From assembly GCA_044224515.1 (NCBI GenBank), contig JBGAKH010000011.1, forward strand, positions 99,700 through 163,699: a stretch of DNA of 64,000 nt. The letters run 5' to 3'. The notes under the pieces were generated by a model. That model saw only the letters and a program-made list of their open reading frames with translations, did not search any database and was not told the origin of the DNA. The translations under genes and the position numbers were made by a program. Of the stretch, positions 1-9,541 are shown in pieces. This stretch comes from JBBATK01 sp044224515. Lineage in GTDB: Bacteria > Bacteroidota > Ignavibacteria > Kapaibacteriales > NICIL-2. Positions within the stretch are counted from its first letter, which is position 1. Every line of letters begins with the position of its first letter.

Positions 1-242
1 AACCACATAGTTTGACCCGTTTTTGAGGTCATTCCCATTCATTCTTTGCGTTCCATTCCTGAAAGAATGTTAAACACTTCATGAATTATTATTTGGTTGT
101 CGTGGAACCTTGTCTGCGTTAGTTTGAGCAAGCACGAAAACACAACGAAAAGACAGGGGAAATTGATTTCGGGGTGACGGTGGTGCACCGTGAAATGCGA
201 TTTGCATACGTGCAGTCTGTATTAGCAGCGAAGGAACAGCTT

Positions 243-947
243 ATGAGAATCTTAGTCATCGAGGATGAACGGAAAGTAGCAAACTTTGTGAAGCGAGGTT
301 TGGAAGAAGAGCGTTATGTCGTGGAGATTGCTTCTGACGGAGAAACCGGTCTCTCCATGGCCTTGAACAATGTCTTTGATGCCATCGTTCTCGACGTCAT
401 GCTTCCGCGCAAAAACGGTTTACAAGTGTTATCCGAATTGCGACAGGCAGGCAAGACGATGCCTGTACTCATGCTAACCGCCAGAGGTTCCATGGAAGAT
501 CGTGTCATGGGTTTGGACTTGGGTGCGGATGATTACCTACCAAAGCCCTTTCACTTCGAAGAGCTCGCTGCTCGTCTGCGATCCATCATGCGTCGCTCGT
601 CAAATGTGAAGTCGACCAAGCTTGAAATCGGAGACTTGACCCTCGATACTGTTTTGCACGTTGCCTATCGCGGTGACAAAGAAATCGAGCTGACCACGAA
701 AGAATATGCCCTCCTCGACTACTTGATGCGAAACAAGAATCGCATTCTGAGTCGGAGTATGATTATGCAGCACGTCTGGAAAGTCAGTTTTGACCCTGAG
801 TCAAACATTATCGACGTGTACATTAAGCGTCTGCGTGCCAAAATCGAAACCGACGGACGCCACTATATTCAGAGTATTCGTGGGGTAGGCTATCGTATCA
901 AAGAACCTAGCACGCTGCCGCCGGTTGATTTTCCCGATGAAGCATGA
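243..947 (+). CDS. OmpR/PhoB-family response regulator
   Basis: DNA-binding response regulator of 234 residues. The receiver domain (about 1-120) has the acidic pair E7/D8, phospho-acceptor D51 in IVLDVMLP, T79 and K101. A C-terminal winged helix (about 135-228) carries the OmpR-type LTTKEYALLDYL and SIRGVGYRI motifs. The ATG at 243 is chosen because the receiver's first strand (MRILVIEDE) starts there and AAGGAA lies about 9 nt upstream; the frame stays open back to 174 but that extension has no homology signal. No histidine kinase is adjacent, so the partner is unknown. The family binds direct repeats one helical turn apart, like the TTAAC array at 42.8 kb, but nothing in the sequence links the two. 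Confidence 0.93.
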   Translation: MRILVIEDERKVANFVKRGLEEERYVVEIASDGETGLSMALNNVFDAIVLDVMLPRKNGLQVLSELRQAGKTMPVLMLTARGSMEDRVMGLDLGADDYLPKPFHFEELAARLRSIMRRSSNVKSTKLEIGDLTLDTVLHVAYRGDKEIELTTKEYALLDYLMRNKNRILSRSMIMQHVWKVSFDPESNIIDVYIKRLRAKIETDGRHYIQSIRGVGYRIKEPSTLPPVDFPDEA

Positions 948-1144
948 GTTCTACGGCGTTAGCAATCATGGCGTTGCTTCCTGATTGCTCATGCCGAGTT
1001 CTAAGCTCCCTGCGCTGTGAAGGTAGTCGAGTGGCCTTCGCGCATTTCCTCTCTCCCGTCTCACGGTGTTCTCATACGAACATGATCCATCATGCAGTAT
1101 ATTAGAGCACGCACCATTTGGTGCAGTGTGGTGATGTTGTACTC

Positions 1145-1501
1145 ATGATGCTCTGCATGCAGTTTCTACCGGATCTCCATCGTTCGTCACAATCTCATCT
1201 TGCGGACCTGCAAGAGCTGTTCCGCGTCTACCAAGAGGCAGCATTTCCTTCACGATCTCCCGAGTTTTTCTGTTTGGAACTGTGCGGTGAAGCAGGGGAG
1301 TTAGCCAATTTGGAAAAGAAGCGCTGGAAGGGCAAGGATATTGCACAAGAACGTTTGGGTGATGAAGCGGCCGATGTCTTCATCGCTCTGATGAATTACT
1401 CCAATGCTCGTGGGATTGACCTTGGCGAGGCCGTTCGGGCGAAGCTTCTGCGCATCGAAGAGAAACGACAAGAGCTATCGCTTCGAGGAGAACATTACTA
1501 A
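1145..1501 (+). CDS. MazG-like nucleotide pyrophosphohydrolase
   Basis: Small all-alpha NTP pyrophosphohydrolase of the MazG-like superfamily, which hydrolyses (d)NTPs to monophosphate and is usually a house-cleaning enzyme. The diagnostic metal-binding acidic residues are present: ELCGEAGELAN in the first helix pair and GDEAADVFIALMNYSNARGIDL in the second. It is one MazG domain, not the duplicated domain of full-length MazG. The frame opens with TTG at 1118; two adjacent ATGs (1145, 1148) are the more natural starts. The stop codon abuts the next reading frame, so co-transcription with the lipoprotein gene is likely. The substrate cannot be predicted. Confidence 0.85.
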   Translation: MMLCMQFLPDLHRSSQSHLADLQELFRVYQEAAFPSRSPEFFCLELCGEAGELANLEKKRWKGKDIAQERLGDEAADVFIALMNYSNARGIDLGEAVRAKLLRIEEKRQELSLRGEHY

Positions 1502-2098
1502 TTGACATGCATGATGCAGATGATCAAAGTAGGGAAGCTTAGTCAGTCGAGCAGGCCTGGTCACACCACACTGCCGGCCTTGCTGTGCATGCTGTGCACA
1601 CTGTGCATGGGTGCGTGTAATGGCGGACTTGATCCCGGCGACTATAATCAAACAGCCAGTTTCAGCGGAAGGATTTACTTTGTTCAGGGCGCCGGCGCTG
1701 AACACTTTCCACCTAAAGACAGTTTGTTGGATCTGCGCGTCGTAGCGTTCCACGATCAGCCCAAAGACACAAACCTTTTGAATGAGCTTGGCAACGGGGA
1801 TGCGATTTTCTCTGCCCTTGCGCTCGTTGATTCGAGTTTTAGCTATCCGGCCGACATTCCTTATAGTATTGATATCCCGCAAAATCAACTGAACAAGGGA
1901 GCTGTGAGCTATCGATATGTAGCCGTGGCTCAGCGCTACGGACCGAACATACTCAGCGATTGGAAGGTGGTTGGTATCTACAGCCTTGATAGTTTGTTCA
2001 CTCCACAAATTCTGATTCTGTCAAACGGTACGCACTACGACAATATTAATTTCACTGTGGATTTTCTCCATCCGCCGCCGCAGCCTTTCAAACGATAA
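1502..2098 (+). CDS. Putative lipoprotein of unknown function
   Basis: About 195 residues. A hydrophobic segment rich in Leu, Cys and Met ends in CMGAC, an acceptable lipobox, so the mature protein probably starts at this Cys (about residue 39), attached to a membrane lipid. The rest is polar and beta-rich, with no motif I recognise. The start is unsure: TTG at 1502 lies directly after the upstream TAA, 11 nt after GAGGAG; ATGs at 1511, 1514 and 1520 follow. It sits between the MazG-like gene and a TonB-dependent receptor in the same direction, so it may be an accessory lipoprotein of that receptor; this is inference from order only. Confidence 0.7.
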   Translation: MTCMMQMIKVGKLSQSSRPGHTTLPALLCMLCTLCMGACNGGLDPGDYNQTASFSGRIYFVQGAGAEHFPPKDSLLDLRVVAFHDQPKDTNLLNELGNGDAIFSALALVDSSFSYPADIPYSIDIPQNQLNKGAVSYRYVAVAQRYGPNILSDWKVVGIYSLDSLFTPQILILSNGTHYDNINFTVDFLHPPPQPFKR

Positions 2099-2332
2099 GC
2101 CAAGCACTTATAGGAAACGATGGGGCTTTCCTCGTTTGATACAGTGACCGAGATGTGAATGAGCTGTGCTTTTGAAATCGTGCGCCGAAGCAACACCGAG
2201 TACCTAACACTGAACCTGCAAGGAAGCATAGAAATGAATTTGGAAAGGTCGAATACAAGAGCACAAGGTATGTCGCTTTGCCGGCATGCAGACCTCTACT
2301 GTAGAGATGCGCAGGTCATCGGTGCGAGGACC

Positions 2333-4555
2333 ATGCGATCGAAATCGAAACTGTTTTGTGTACTACTACTTCTTCTGTGTACTTCGCAAGCGCAGTCGCT
2401 GGTGGCAGGAGCTACGATTACAGGTATAGTGAGTGATTCGGCTACTGGTCGTGGACTTCCGGGTGTTAGCATCCGAGTCATGAAAACCACCCTGGGGAAA
2501 ATCAGTACAAAGAGTGGATTATTTCAATTCCGAGATCTACAAAGCGGTTCCTATCAGTTGCAGTTCAGCGTGATAGGGTATAAAACCGTACAGCGAAGTC
2601 TCAACGTGCAAAGCGGCGACTCTGTCTTCCTGGCGGTCTCTATGGTCGAACAAGTGCTCAAGACTTCGGAAGTCGTGGTGTCGGCAAACAAACGACTCGA
2701 TGCCGTGCAGGATGTTCCTCTGTCGATTGCTACCGTTGATGCCGCAACAATTTCAGACCGCTCCGTATCAAAACTCGATGAAGTATTACGCTATGTGCCG
2801 GGCGTCAATGTAGCACAAGGACAAGTAGATATACGCGGCGCATCCGGCTTTGCTTACGGTCTCGGCTCGAGAACCATGCTGCTATTGGATAACTTTCCTA
2901 TGCTCAGCGCAGATAACGGCGACATCTCCTTCGATGCCTTGCCAATGTTTTCTATTGATAGAATAGAAGTCGTTAAAGGTCCGGGCTCTGCTCTCTATGG
3001 AAGCAGTGCAATAGGCGGTGTGGTCAATGTGCTGACAAAAGACGCTACCGCCGAAGGACAAATCATGGCTCGCGTCTACGGAGGATTCTATACCGCTCCG
3101 CGCTTTGATTCGTGGAAATGGACCGATGCCACACTGCACGCGGAAGGTTTGGATGCCAGCTATGCAAGATCATTCGGAGAAACATCAATTGTGGCGGCGG
3201 GTGGAATTCGAGCGGATGACAACTACACACAATTCGCTGATTCAAAGCGACTGAACGGCTACCTAAAAGTGAGCCACACGCTCAATCCAAATTCGCAACT
3301 CATGTTCTTCTCGCAATACGCGTTTGAAGACAGGGCTAATTGGATCAACTGGAGATCCGTCGAGTTTGCGACCCGAGTACCACTCAATACCGACACAACG
3401 ATACGCGTACACTCCGGAAAGTTTGCTCTAGGTGCTGAACTGCGAAATATCATTAATGAAAACAGCTTCGCTGTTTTTCGAGCAAGTTTGTTGCGCACTG
3501 CCTATAACAATACAGCTGCAGTAGACAGCGCATCGTACTTGGCATCCACTGCAAATGCGCTGAATACGGAAGGACAATTCACAACGCAAATCAACAAGAA
3601 GATTGCGCTCACTATTGGAATGACATTGAGTGCCAACGATGTTGCCAGCTCACAAACCAGTGGCGACAAAACGCAAATCATTGCTGCCGGTTATGGTCAA
3701 ACGGAGTTTTCGAATCTTGACGACATCATCGTGACACTCGGTGCGCGACTCGATGTCGAAAAAACCCGCCATGAAAACAAGAACGTAGAGTTTTCTCCAA
3801 AGCTCGGTATCAGCTACAAAGCACCCACTGCAACGAACATTCGTCTAAGTGTCGGTCGTTCATTTCGAGCTCCAACGATAGAGGAGCGTTATGCGGACAT
3901 TCACTTTGCCGGATTCACGGTGGGACACAACGTCAACCTCCGTCCGGAACACGGATGGGCTTTCGAGATGGGAGCTGAGCAAACCTTCGCGATTAATGAA
4001 CATCCGTTACACCTCGACCTTGCGCTCTTCCAAAGCGAGCTCTATGACTTGATTGAACCTCAGTTCAACATCACCGCAAAGACTGCGGAGATTCAATTCA
4101 CGAATCTGACGCGAGCACGCATACAAGGCGCGGAGCTTGATCTCAAGACCTGGGTTGTGGATCGTTTGGTTGGTGTGGAAAGTTCAATAACACTCATGCA
4201 GCCAACCGATCTTACAACGAACTCAACGTTGATGTTTCGTCACAATATCATGTGGACCAATCGAGTTTTACTGCACTGGAGAGAATTTGAGTTTCAGTGT
4301 GACTACCGTTACCTGTCGCGCCAGGAGGAAGTTGACGAACGCTTGGTCAATCTAGGTCTGGTTGTCAACGGTGATGTTCGCGTTCCGGTACATGTTGTTG
4401 ATGCGCGCATCGTGTGGGATATGCGCTCGAACGAAGCCTTGCCACTAAAGCTTGGGTTGAATGTTCGCAATCTTCTTGATTACTACTACGTGGAAATCCC
4501 CGGCAACCTTGCGCCTATTCGTCAAATCAGTTTGCAGTGCGAAGTAACGCTCTAA
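2333..4555 (+). CDS. TonB-dependent receptor with CarboxypepD_reg domain
   Basis: Outer-membrane active transporter of 740 residues. A signal peptide (MRSKSKLFCVLLLLLCTSQAQ) is followed by a carboxypeptidase-regulatory-like domain (about 27-110; ITGIVSDSATGRGLPGVSI), a plug domain (about 120-235; DEVLRYVPGVNV, DIRGASGFAYG, IEVVKGPGSALYGSSAIGGVVNV) and a 22-strand-type barrel (about 240-740) ending in a TonB-receptor-like C-terminus. This architecture is typical of Bacteroidota SusC/iron-complex receptors. No SusD partner is adjacent, so a siderophore, cobalamin or metal-complex substrate is more likely than glycans. The ATG at 2333 is chosen over upstream in-frame codons because GAGGA lies 5 nt before it and a perfect signal peptide begins there. 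Confidence 0.93.
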   Translation: MRSKSKLFCVLLLLLCTSQAQSLVAGATITGIVSDSATGRGLPGVSIRVMKTTLGKISTKSGLFQFRDLQSGSYQLQFSVIGYKTVQRSLNVQSGDSVFLAVSMVEQVLKTSEVVVSANKRLDAVQDVPLSIATVDAATISDRSVSKLDEVLRYVPGVNVAQGQVDIRGASGFAYGLGSRTMLLLDNFPMLSADNGDISFDALPMFSIDRIEVVKGPGSALYGSSAIGGVVNVLTKDATAEGQIMARVYGGFYTAPRFDSWKWTDATLHAEGLDASYARSFGETSIVAAGGIRADDNYTQFADSKRLNGYLKVSHTLNPNSQLMFFSQYAFEDRANWINWRSVEFATRVPLNTDTTIRVHSGKFALGAELRNIINENSFAVFRASLLRTAYNNTAAVDSASYLASTANALNTEGQFTTQINKKIALTIGMTLSANDVASSQTSGDKTQIIAAGYGQTEFSNLDDIIVTLGARLDVEKTRHENKNVEFSPKLGISYKAPTATNIRLSVGRSFRAPTIEERYADIHFAGFTVGHNVNLRPEHGWAFEMGAEQTFAINEHPLHLDLALFQSELYDLIEPQFNITAKTAEIQFTNLTRARIQGAELDLKTWVVDRLVGVESSITLMQPTDLTTNSTLMFRHNIMWTNRVLLHWREFEFQCDYRYLSRQEEVDERLVNLGLVVNGDVRVPVHVVDARIVWDMRSNEALPLKLGLNVRNLLDYYYVEIPGNLAPIRQISLQCEVTL

Positions 4556-4735
4556 ACGCAGCATATTCTCCGCGTCTACGATCGCTCCACCGAGACAAGC
4601 AAACTCAGTGGCATCGAAGCCATCAACGCTGAGCTATGCTCTCAGTCAATAGTTGTGTACCGAGGGCTTCGACCGTGCTGCGCCGGCTCTTGCCAGGCTC
4701 GACTGCATCTTCGTTGCAGTCTTCGTGCTCTTGAA

Positions 4736-5554
4736 TTAGTGTTGGAGAATAATCGTGGCGCTAACGACATCCACTCCATCACGAGCATGAAGGATGTAGC
4801 TACCGTCCGGTAAGTCGCTCAAGTCAAGTTGATAAACATCGAGTGCCTTCGGTGCAGTCCACGTACCTGCTCGCCGTTCACGCCCGCCGATGTCCACCAC
4901 ACTGAAGCTAATATCGCCCTCATAGTCGGACACAAGTTGAACAGAGATGAGTCCACGTGTGGGGTTGGGATAGATTTTCAATCGAGCATCCGGTCCTCGA
5001 GTACTACCGCTGACCGTTATCGCCTTCGCTTGAACGGTTTCACTGCGTGCGCTGCAACCGTGCTCGTCGCTAACGATGATTTGATACTCGGCAGAGTCAT
5101 GAATAACGATCGACTGTTGGTTGTCATAGTTCATCAGTTGTTTGTTGCGTAGCCAGCTGATGTGCGCTGCAGGTGTGGCAAGTAGGACGGTGTCTTTCTG
5201 CACGATGTACGGTTGAGCGGGAGCGTCATAGATTTTCACGTTGAGCTCCGCTGTTTTTGCAACGCAGCCGTCAACTGTTTGAACCTCACAGCGGTAAGCG
5301 CCATTTGCTTCAACGGAGTTGAGCACAATTCTTTGGGTGGTGCTGCCGTTGGACCAACGATAGGAGGCATAGCCGGGTCCGGCATCCAGTACCACGCTAG
5401 ATCCCGCGCATAGAGGTCCGCACGCTGAGGAGCTAATCACCGGGTGAAGATCCTCACATGGAATGTACTGAGCCTCAACCCGCAAGAACAGTAGACAGAA
5501 TAGTGCTATGATACTCAGGTGCCGGCGTGTCGCTCGACCTAGTTCTCGCTTCAT
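4736..5554 (-). CDS. T9SS type A sorting-domain protein with Ig-like domain
   Basis: Secreted or surface protein of 272 residues. It has a signal peptide (hydrophobic stretch ending FLRVEAQ), an Ig/SprB-like region (CAGSSVVLDAG...YRWSNGSTTQRI...GAYRCEVQTVDGC), a second similar domain, and a C-terminal type IX secretion sorting domain with the YPNPTRG signature followed by LSDLPDGSYIL. Such proteins cross the outer membrane through the T9SS, and the C-terminal domain is cleaved or modified for surface attachment. The ATG at 5554 is supported by AAGGAG 6 nt upstream; an upstream in-frame ATG at 5692 would add a residue run with no signal character. It is convergent with the TonB receptor gene. 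Ligand unknown. Confidence 0.88.
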   Translation of the reverse strand: MKRELGRATRRHLSIIALFCLLFLRVEAQYIPCEDLHPVISSSACGPLCAGSSVVLDAGPGYASYRWSNGSTTQRIVLNSVEANGAYRCEVQTVDGCVAKTAELNVKIYDAPAQPYIVQKDTVLLATPAAHISWLRNKQLMNYDNQQSIVIHDSAEYQIIVSDEHGCSARSETVQAKAITVSGSTRGPDARLKIYPNPTRGLISVQLVSDYEGDISFSVVDIGGRERRAGTWTAPKALDVYQLDLSDLPDGSYILHARDGVDVVSATIILQH

Positions 5555-6049
5555 GTGTCTCCTTTGATATAGATGTTCAAGCCGATGAGAACAACAATAG
5601 CGCTCCCTCAGCGGTGAGTGATGCTTGGCTCCAGGTGCATCGCACAAGAAACCTGACGCAGCCTTTTGCATGCGCCGTCCAATCACACTCATGATTACAA
5701 CTCTCTTGAAGTTAGACTTCTCGTTGGCTCTTCACCATACGTAGTAGTACGCAATTGTTGGTGCAATTGCGCATGGGTTAACAGCGTAATTTGTATTCGT
5801 GCAAGCACTTTGTTGGTGTCACCGACTTCATGATTCTGGGTTCGTGTGGTTTCAAAGTGCTTTGTGTCGCGTAGCATGTGACGTGCATTCATAAGGCTAC
5901 ACTTGTTTGCCAAGACTTCATGCGTCACCAATCCAGGTAGCTGTGGGGGATATATCGCGTGTAGACGGAGATTTGTTGAGGTTACCATAAATCTCCAACA
6001 TATTCGTTATAGAATGTAATTGATGTTGGAACATTAAAACAATAATTCT
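5555..6049. other. Intergenic region with a short inverted repeat
   Basis: No convincing gene. A 97-codon minus-strand open frame (5695-5988) has no recognisable domain or signal peptide and is treated as chance. A perfect 8-bp inverted repeat (CGCAATTG at 5750-5757 and CAATTGCG at 5764-5771, 6-nt spacer) could be an operator. The divergent promoters for the T9SS gene and the pirin gene must lie here; the 60 bp before 6050 are AT-rich. Confidence 0.4.
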
Positions 6050-6775
6050 ATGTCAAACTCTCAAATAGTACTACACAAAGCGAACGAGCGTGGTTTTGCC
6101 GATCATGGCTGGCTACAGACATGGCACACCTTTAGTTTTGCATCGTATTACAACCCTCAATCGGTACACTTTGGTGTGCTGCGTGTACTCAATGACGACA
6201 TTGTGCAGGGTGCCAAGGGTTTCGGATTGCATCCGCACGACAATATGGAAATCATCACGGTGCCTTTTAGTGGTCGACTGGAGCACGCCGACAGTATGGG
6301 GCACAAGCAAGTTCTTTCGGCGGGGGAGGTGCAAGTGATGAGTGCCGGTACCGGTTTGCTGCATAGCGAATACAATGCCGATGCAGTGGAGGCAGTGAAC
6401 TTGGCACAGATCTGGATTTTTCCTCAACAACGAGATGTACAACCACGTTACGATCAAAAGGCATTCGATGTAGAGCAGCGCAAGAATCGATTGCAACTCT
6501 TAGTGTCGCCCGACGGGAATAACGACTCACTGTGGATCAACCAGCAGGCATGGATTTACCGTGCAGACATCGATGAAGGCACCACACTTCACTACAGTCC
6601 ACAACGTAGTACCAATGGCGTCTACGTCTTTGTCGTTGAAGGCCGGCTCAGTTGTGGAACTCACGAACTGTCTCGTCGGGACGGAATCGGTATTGCAGGT
6701 GAGTCGAGTATTGACATAGAAGCGCACACAGCATCGCAAATCCTTCTGCTCGACGTCCCTATGTTCAATGCTTGA
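6050..6775 (+). CDS. Pirin family protein (YhhW-like bicupin)
   Basis: Cytoplasmic bicupin of 241 residues, the usual length for bacterial pirins of the YhhW type. The N-terminal cupin keeps the metal-binding set: H61 and H63 in GLHPHDNMEIIT, H105 and E107 in GTGLLHSEYN. The N-terminus (ERGFADHGWLQTWHTFSFASYYNP) is a family hallmark. Some relatives show quercetin 2,3-dioxygenase activity in vitro; the physiological role is mostly unknown, so only a redox or metal-cupin role can be claimed. It is followed on the same strand by a nitroreductase 280 bp downstream, which weakly suggests a shared redox-stress theme. Confidence 0.93.
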   Translation: MSNSQIVLHKANERGFADHGWLQTWHTFSFASYYNPQSVHFGVLRVLNDDIVQGAKGFGLHPHDNMEIITVPFSGRLEHADSMGHKQVLSAGEVQVMSAGTGLLHSEYNADAVEAVNLAQIWIFPQQRDVQPRYDQKAFDVEQRKNRLQLLVSPDGNNDSLWINQQAWIYRADIDEGTTLHYSPQRSTNGVYVFVVEGRLSCGTHELSRRDGIGIAGESSIDIEAHTASQILLLDVPMFNA

Positions 6776-7055
6776 TAACGCTGTTCGAGTGCGTTCACCA
6801 ATTCCATGTGACGCGCACCATGCACCATGGTCCCTTCAATGAGGTTCCGCTTGGGCACGCAGACCTTTTGTTTTCGATTGCGTTTGCATGAGATGATCGT
6901 TCATGGTGCATCCCAATAGGTGCTACGACAAAGCAAAGACTTTTCGAATCGCTGATACGTCCCCTTGCTCCTGAACGGAGCATAAAAATTGTCGAATGAA
7001 CAGCGGGTTGTTCATCGTACCTCATACCACATGTATTGAACTTGACTCTTAGAAT

Positions 7056-7682
7056 ATGAACGAAATTCTTCAGCAGAAAAAAGCCACAACGCAGTATCCG
7101 GTAGCAGACTTTATCACGAAACGCTTTAGTCCTCGAGCGTACTCAACGAAGCCCATCAGCGATCACGATCTACAGACCTTGTTTGAGAGCGCGTCGTGGT
7201 CTGCTTCATCGTCAAACTTGCAGCCGTGGTTCTATATCTATGCACATCGCGGTAGCGAGCTTTTTCAAACACTGCTCGAGTGTTTAAACCCATCAAACCA
7301 GGTTTGGGCAAAAGACGCCGCAGTCTTGGTGTTGAGTATGGTTCGGGGAAAAACACCGGACGACAAACCGGGCGCGTTTGCACTTTACGACTTGGGCATG
7401 GCTACAGCAACCATGATGTTGCAGGCGCAGACCATGAGTATTTATGGACGACAGATGGGCGGCTATAAACGAGATCTTGTGCGAGAGAAGCTTGCGGTTC
7501 CCGAGAACATCGAGCTTGGCGTGGTGATCGCATTGGGCTACCTCGGAACACTCGAAGGACGTGATCCCGACTTCGTGCGACGTGAACAAAGTATTCGAGA
7601 ACGTCGTGCGGTTGCAAGCTTTGCCATGAACAGCAATCCCTTCGTCGGACTTGTCCGGGAGCAAACGAAAGGTTCTTCGTAA
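7056..7682 (+). CDS. Nitroreductase family FMN-dependent oxidoreductase
   Basis: Protein of 208 residues with the nitroreductase fold. The FMN-phosphate-binding RFSPRAYS motif is at residues 24-31, SASSSNLQPWFYIY follows as the typical P-loop-like substrate segment, and the C-terminal half contains LGVVIALGYLG, the strand that closes the flavin site. Such enzymes reduce nitro compounds, quinones or other acceptors with NAD(P)H, working as homodimers. The substrate cannot be deduced. Start ATG at 7056. A strong hairpin about 50 bp past the stop closes the transcription unit. Confidence 0.92.
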   Translation: MNEILQQKKATTQYPVADFITKRFSPRAYSTKPISDHDLQTLFESASWSASSSNLQPWFYIYAHRGSELFQTLLECLNPSNQVWAKDAAVLVLSMVRGKTPDDKPGAFALYDLGMATATMMLQAQTMSIYGRQMGGYKRDLVREKLAVPENIELGVVIALGYLGTLEGRDPDFVRREQSIRERRAVASFAMNSNPFVGLVREQTKGSS

Positions 7683-7734
7683 AGCTAAGTCACGAATTGA
7701 AGTCGCGACCGGAAATGCTACAGACCTGAAACAT

Positions 7735-7764
7735 AAAGGGGTAGATCGAAGGATCTACCCTTTA
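7735..7764 (+). terminator. Hairpin terminator after the nitroreductase
   Basis: GGGTAGATC pairs with GATCTACCC around a GAAG loop; flanking AAAG/CTTT extends the stem. It is followed by TTTAACGTTT, a weak T tract. Confidence 0.65.
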
Positions 7765-8017
7765 ACGTTTCCGACCGGTACAGCGTTGACCTGATTTACG
7801 TTGGTCTTTGAAGCGCAGCTACAAAATCTCCCCTTTTTACCCCCATATTTCCACCAAGCGATAATAAGCCCAAATTTTATGCAAACAGGGGAGTAAGGGT
7901 TGGAGCATAGACTAACTAATCGGTCATCGTTCCCAAAGAGCTTCGACGGATCCTTTCTAAAATGCCTCAAAATTCTACAAAAACGAGGTCGCTAAAGTAT
8001 TTTTGGAAGAAAGAGAG

Positions 8018-8039
8018 AAAAAGTGGTAAAAAGTGGGGG
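8018..8039 (+). promoter_or_regulatory. MraZ-box direct repeats upstream of mraZ
   Basis: Two adjacent 10-bp units, AAAGTGGTAA (8020-8029) and AAAGTGGGGG (8030-8039), fit the AAAGTG(G/T)N3 tandem pattern described for MraZ binding. They lie 60 bp before the mraZ start, the expected place for autoregulation of this transcription factor. The rest of the 7765-8099 leader is AT-rich with no gene. Confidence 0.75.
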
Positions 8040-8099
8040 AAATTGTGACGATTGTCTTATCTTTGAATCAGTCCAATTCACGAAGCACATTTCTCCTCG

Positions 8100-8540
8100 A
8101 TGCCGGGCTTTAAAGGACAGGAAACATACTCCATTGATACGAAGGGACGAGTCAACATCCCTTTGAAGATGCGACGTGTGATGAGTCCCGAGTCAAACGA
8201 GACTTTCGTTCTGACCAGAGGCACGAACAAATGTGTGGAAGCATTTCCACTCGAAGATTGGAAGAAGTACGAGGAGAAGCTTGCCAAGCTGAATCACAGT
8301 GATGAGAAAGATCGCTTCGTACTCCGCACCATTCTTTCGTGGTGTGAAGAAGTTTCGATGGATGGCCAGCAGCGCATTTCCATCCCAAAAAAGCACTTGG
8401 ATTTTGCAGGGATTTCAAACAAAGTGACAATCGTTGGAGTGATCGACCGATTGGAGCTTTGGAACCCTGAAGAATTTGAACAGTATCAGAACAGTTTCAA
8501 CGAAAGCTACGAGCAGGTCGCCGCTGCGGTGATGAAGTAA
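8100..8540 (+). CDS. mraZ: Transcriptional regulator MraZ
   Basis: Protein of 146 residues with two tandem AbrB-like MraZ domains; the family forms ring-shaped oligomers that bind direct repeats upstream of the division/cell-wall (dcw) cluster. The first domain has the consensus DTKGRVNIP (residues 14-22). In the second, the usual DxxGR is DGQQRISIP, so the Gly is replaced by Gln. Family length is normal. It is 29 bp upstream of rsmH in the standard mraZ-rsmH order and preceded by a matching MraZ box, so autoregulation is likely. No Shine-Dalgarno stands out before the ATG. Confidence 0.96.
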   Translation: MPGFKGQETYSIDTKGRVNIPLKMRRVMSPESNETFVLTRGTNKCVEAFPLEDWKKYEEKLAKLNHSDEKDRFVLRTILSWCEEVSMDGQQRISIPKKHLDFAGISNKVTIVGVIDRLELWNPEEFEQYQNSFNESYEQVAAAVMK

Positions 8541-8569
8541 GGACGAATCACAACGACGCAGAGGAACGA

Positions 8570-9541
8570 ATGTCAAACGAGTTTTCGAGCATTGACAACA
8601 CAAAAGAATCCGGATATCACGTACCGGTCATGCTTCGAGAGACGCTTGAATGGTTAGTGACAAAGGAAGACGGTTTGTATATCGACGGCACCTTAGGTGG
8701 CGGCGGGCATGCAGCAGAAATACTGAGGAAGATTTCACAAAGCGGCCGCCTGGTGTGTTTCGATGCAGATCCGCAAGCAATCAGCCATTGTCGGGGGGCA
8801 TTTGCTGAAGAACTTGCGCGCGGGGAAGAGTCCCGCATTCGGTTAGTTCACGGGAACTTTGCAGAGGTATGTGGCAACGAGGAAGTGGTGGCAGGACGCA
8901 AGAATGGTATCAGCGGACTCTTGTTGGATCTTGGAGTATCGTCGTATCAGTTGAATAATCCCGCGCAGGGAATCAGTCACCGATACGACGCCGCACTGGA
9001 CATGCGCTTCGGGGGGAGCGGACGAACAGCAGCCGACATCATCAATACGGCTGAAGCAGCGGAACTCGAGAAGATTCTACGAGAATTCGGTGAAGAAAAG
9101 TTTGCAAGGAATATCGCGAAGGCTCTGGTCCAACGTCGACGTTTAGCACCAATCACTACCACGGTAGAGTTACGGAAGTTGGTGGAGGAATGTGTTCCTC
9201 CACCTATTTTTTTATCTAGTCTGGCAAAGGTCTTCCAAGCATTTCGAATTGCAGTTAATCGTGAGTTGGAAGTACTTGAAAACACATTGCGTTGCGTAAT
9301 TGACCTTCTGGCGCCCGGCGGCCGAATCGTCGTAATATCCTACCACTCTCTCGAAGATCGTATCGTTAAACACATCTTCAAAGACGCAAGCAAATCTCAC
9401 AAACCCACCTTCCCGGGCGACATCGCTATCAATGCGCCGTGTAAGCTCCTAACCAACAAAGCCCTCTTACCAAGCGACGAAGAAATCGCCGCCAACCCAC
9501 GCGCGCGCAGCGCAAAAATGCGCATCATAGAAAAGCTGTAA
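8570..9541 (+). CDS. rsmH: 16S rRNA (cytosine1402-N4)-methyltransferase RsmH
   Basis: S-adenosylmethionine-dependent methyltransferase of 323 residues that modifies N4 of C1402 in the ribosomal P site. Family signatures are present: HVPVMLRETLEWL at the N-terminus, SAM motif I DGTLGGGGHAAEIL, LLLDLGVSSYQL, the QAFRIAVNREL segment and the ISYHSLEDRIVKHIFK motif; it ends with the conserved NPRARSAKMRIIEKL. It follows mraZ in the dcw order. Unusually, no ftsL, ftsI or mur gene follows: a 20-bp tandem repeat starts at its stop codon. Confidence 0.97.
   Translation: MSNEFSSIDNTKESGYHVPVMLRETLEWLVTKEDGLYIDGTLGGGGHAAEILRKISQSGRLVCFDADPQAISHCRGAFAEELARGEESRIRLVHGNFAEVCGNEEVVAGRKNGISGLLLDLGVSSYQLNNPAQGISHRYDAALDMRFGGSGRTAADIINTAEAAELEKILREFGEEKFARNIAKALVQRRRLAPITTTVELRKLVEECVPPPIFLSSLAKVFQAFRIAVNRELEVLENTLRCVIDLLAPGGRIVVISYHSLEDRIVKHIFKDASKSHKPTFPGDIAINAPCKLLTNKALLPSDEEIAANPRARSAKMRIIEKL

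Noticed and set aside
5695..5988. 97-codon minus-strand open frame between the T9SS gene and pirin
   Set aside because: No signal peptide, domain or ribosome-binding site; composition looks random.
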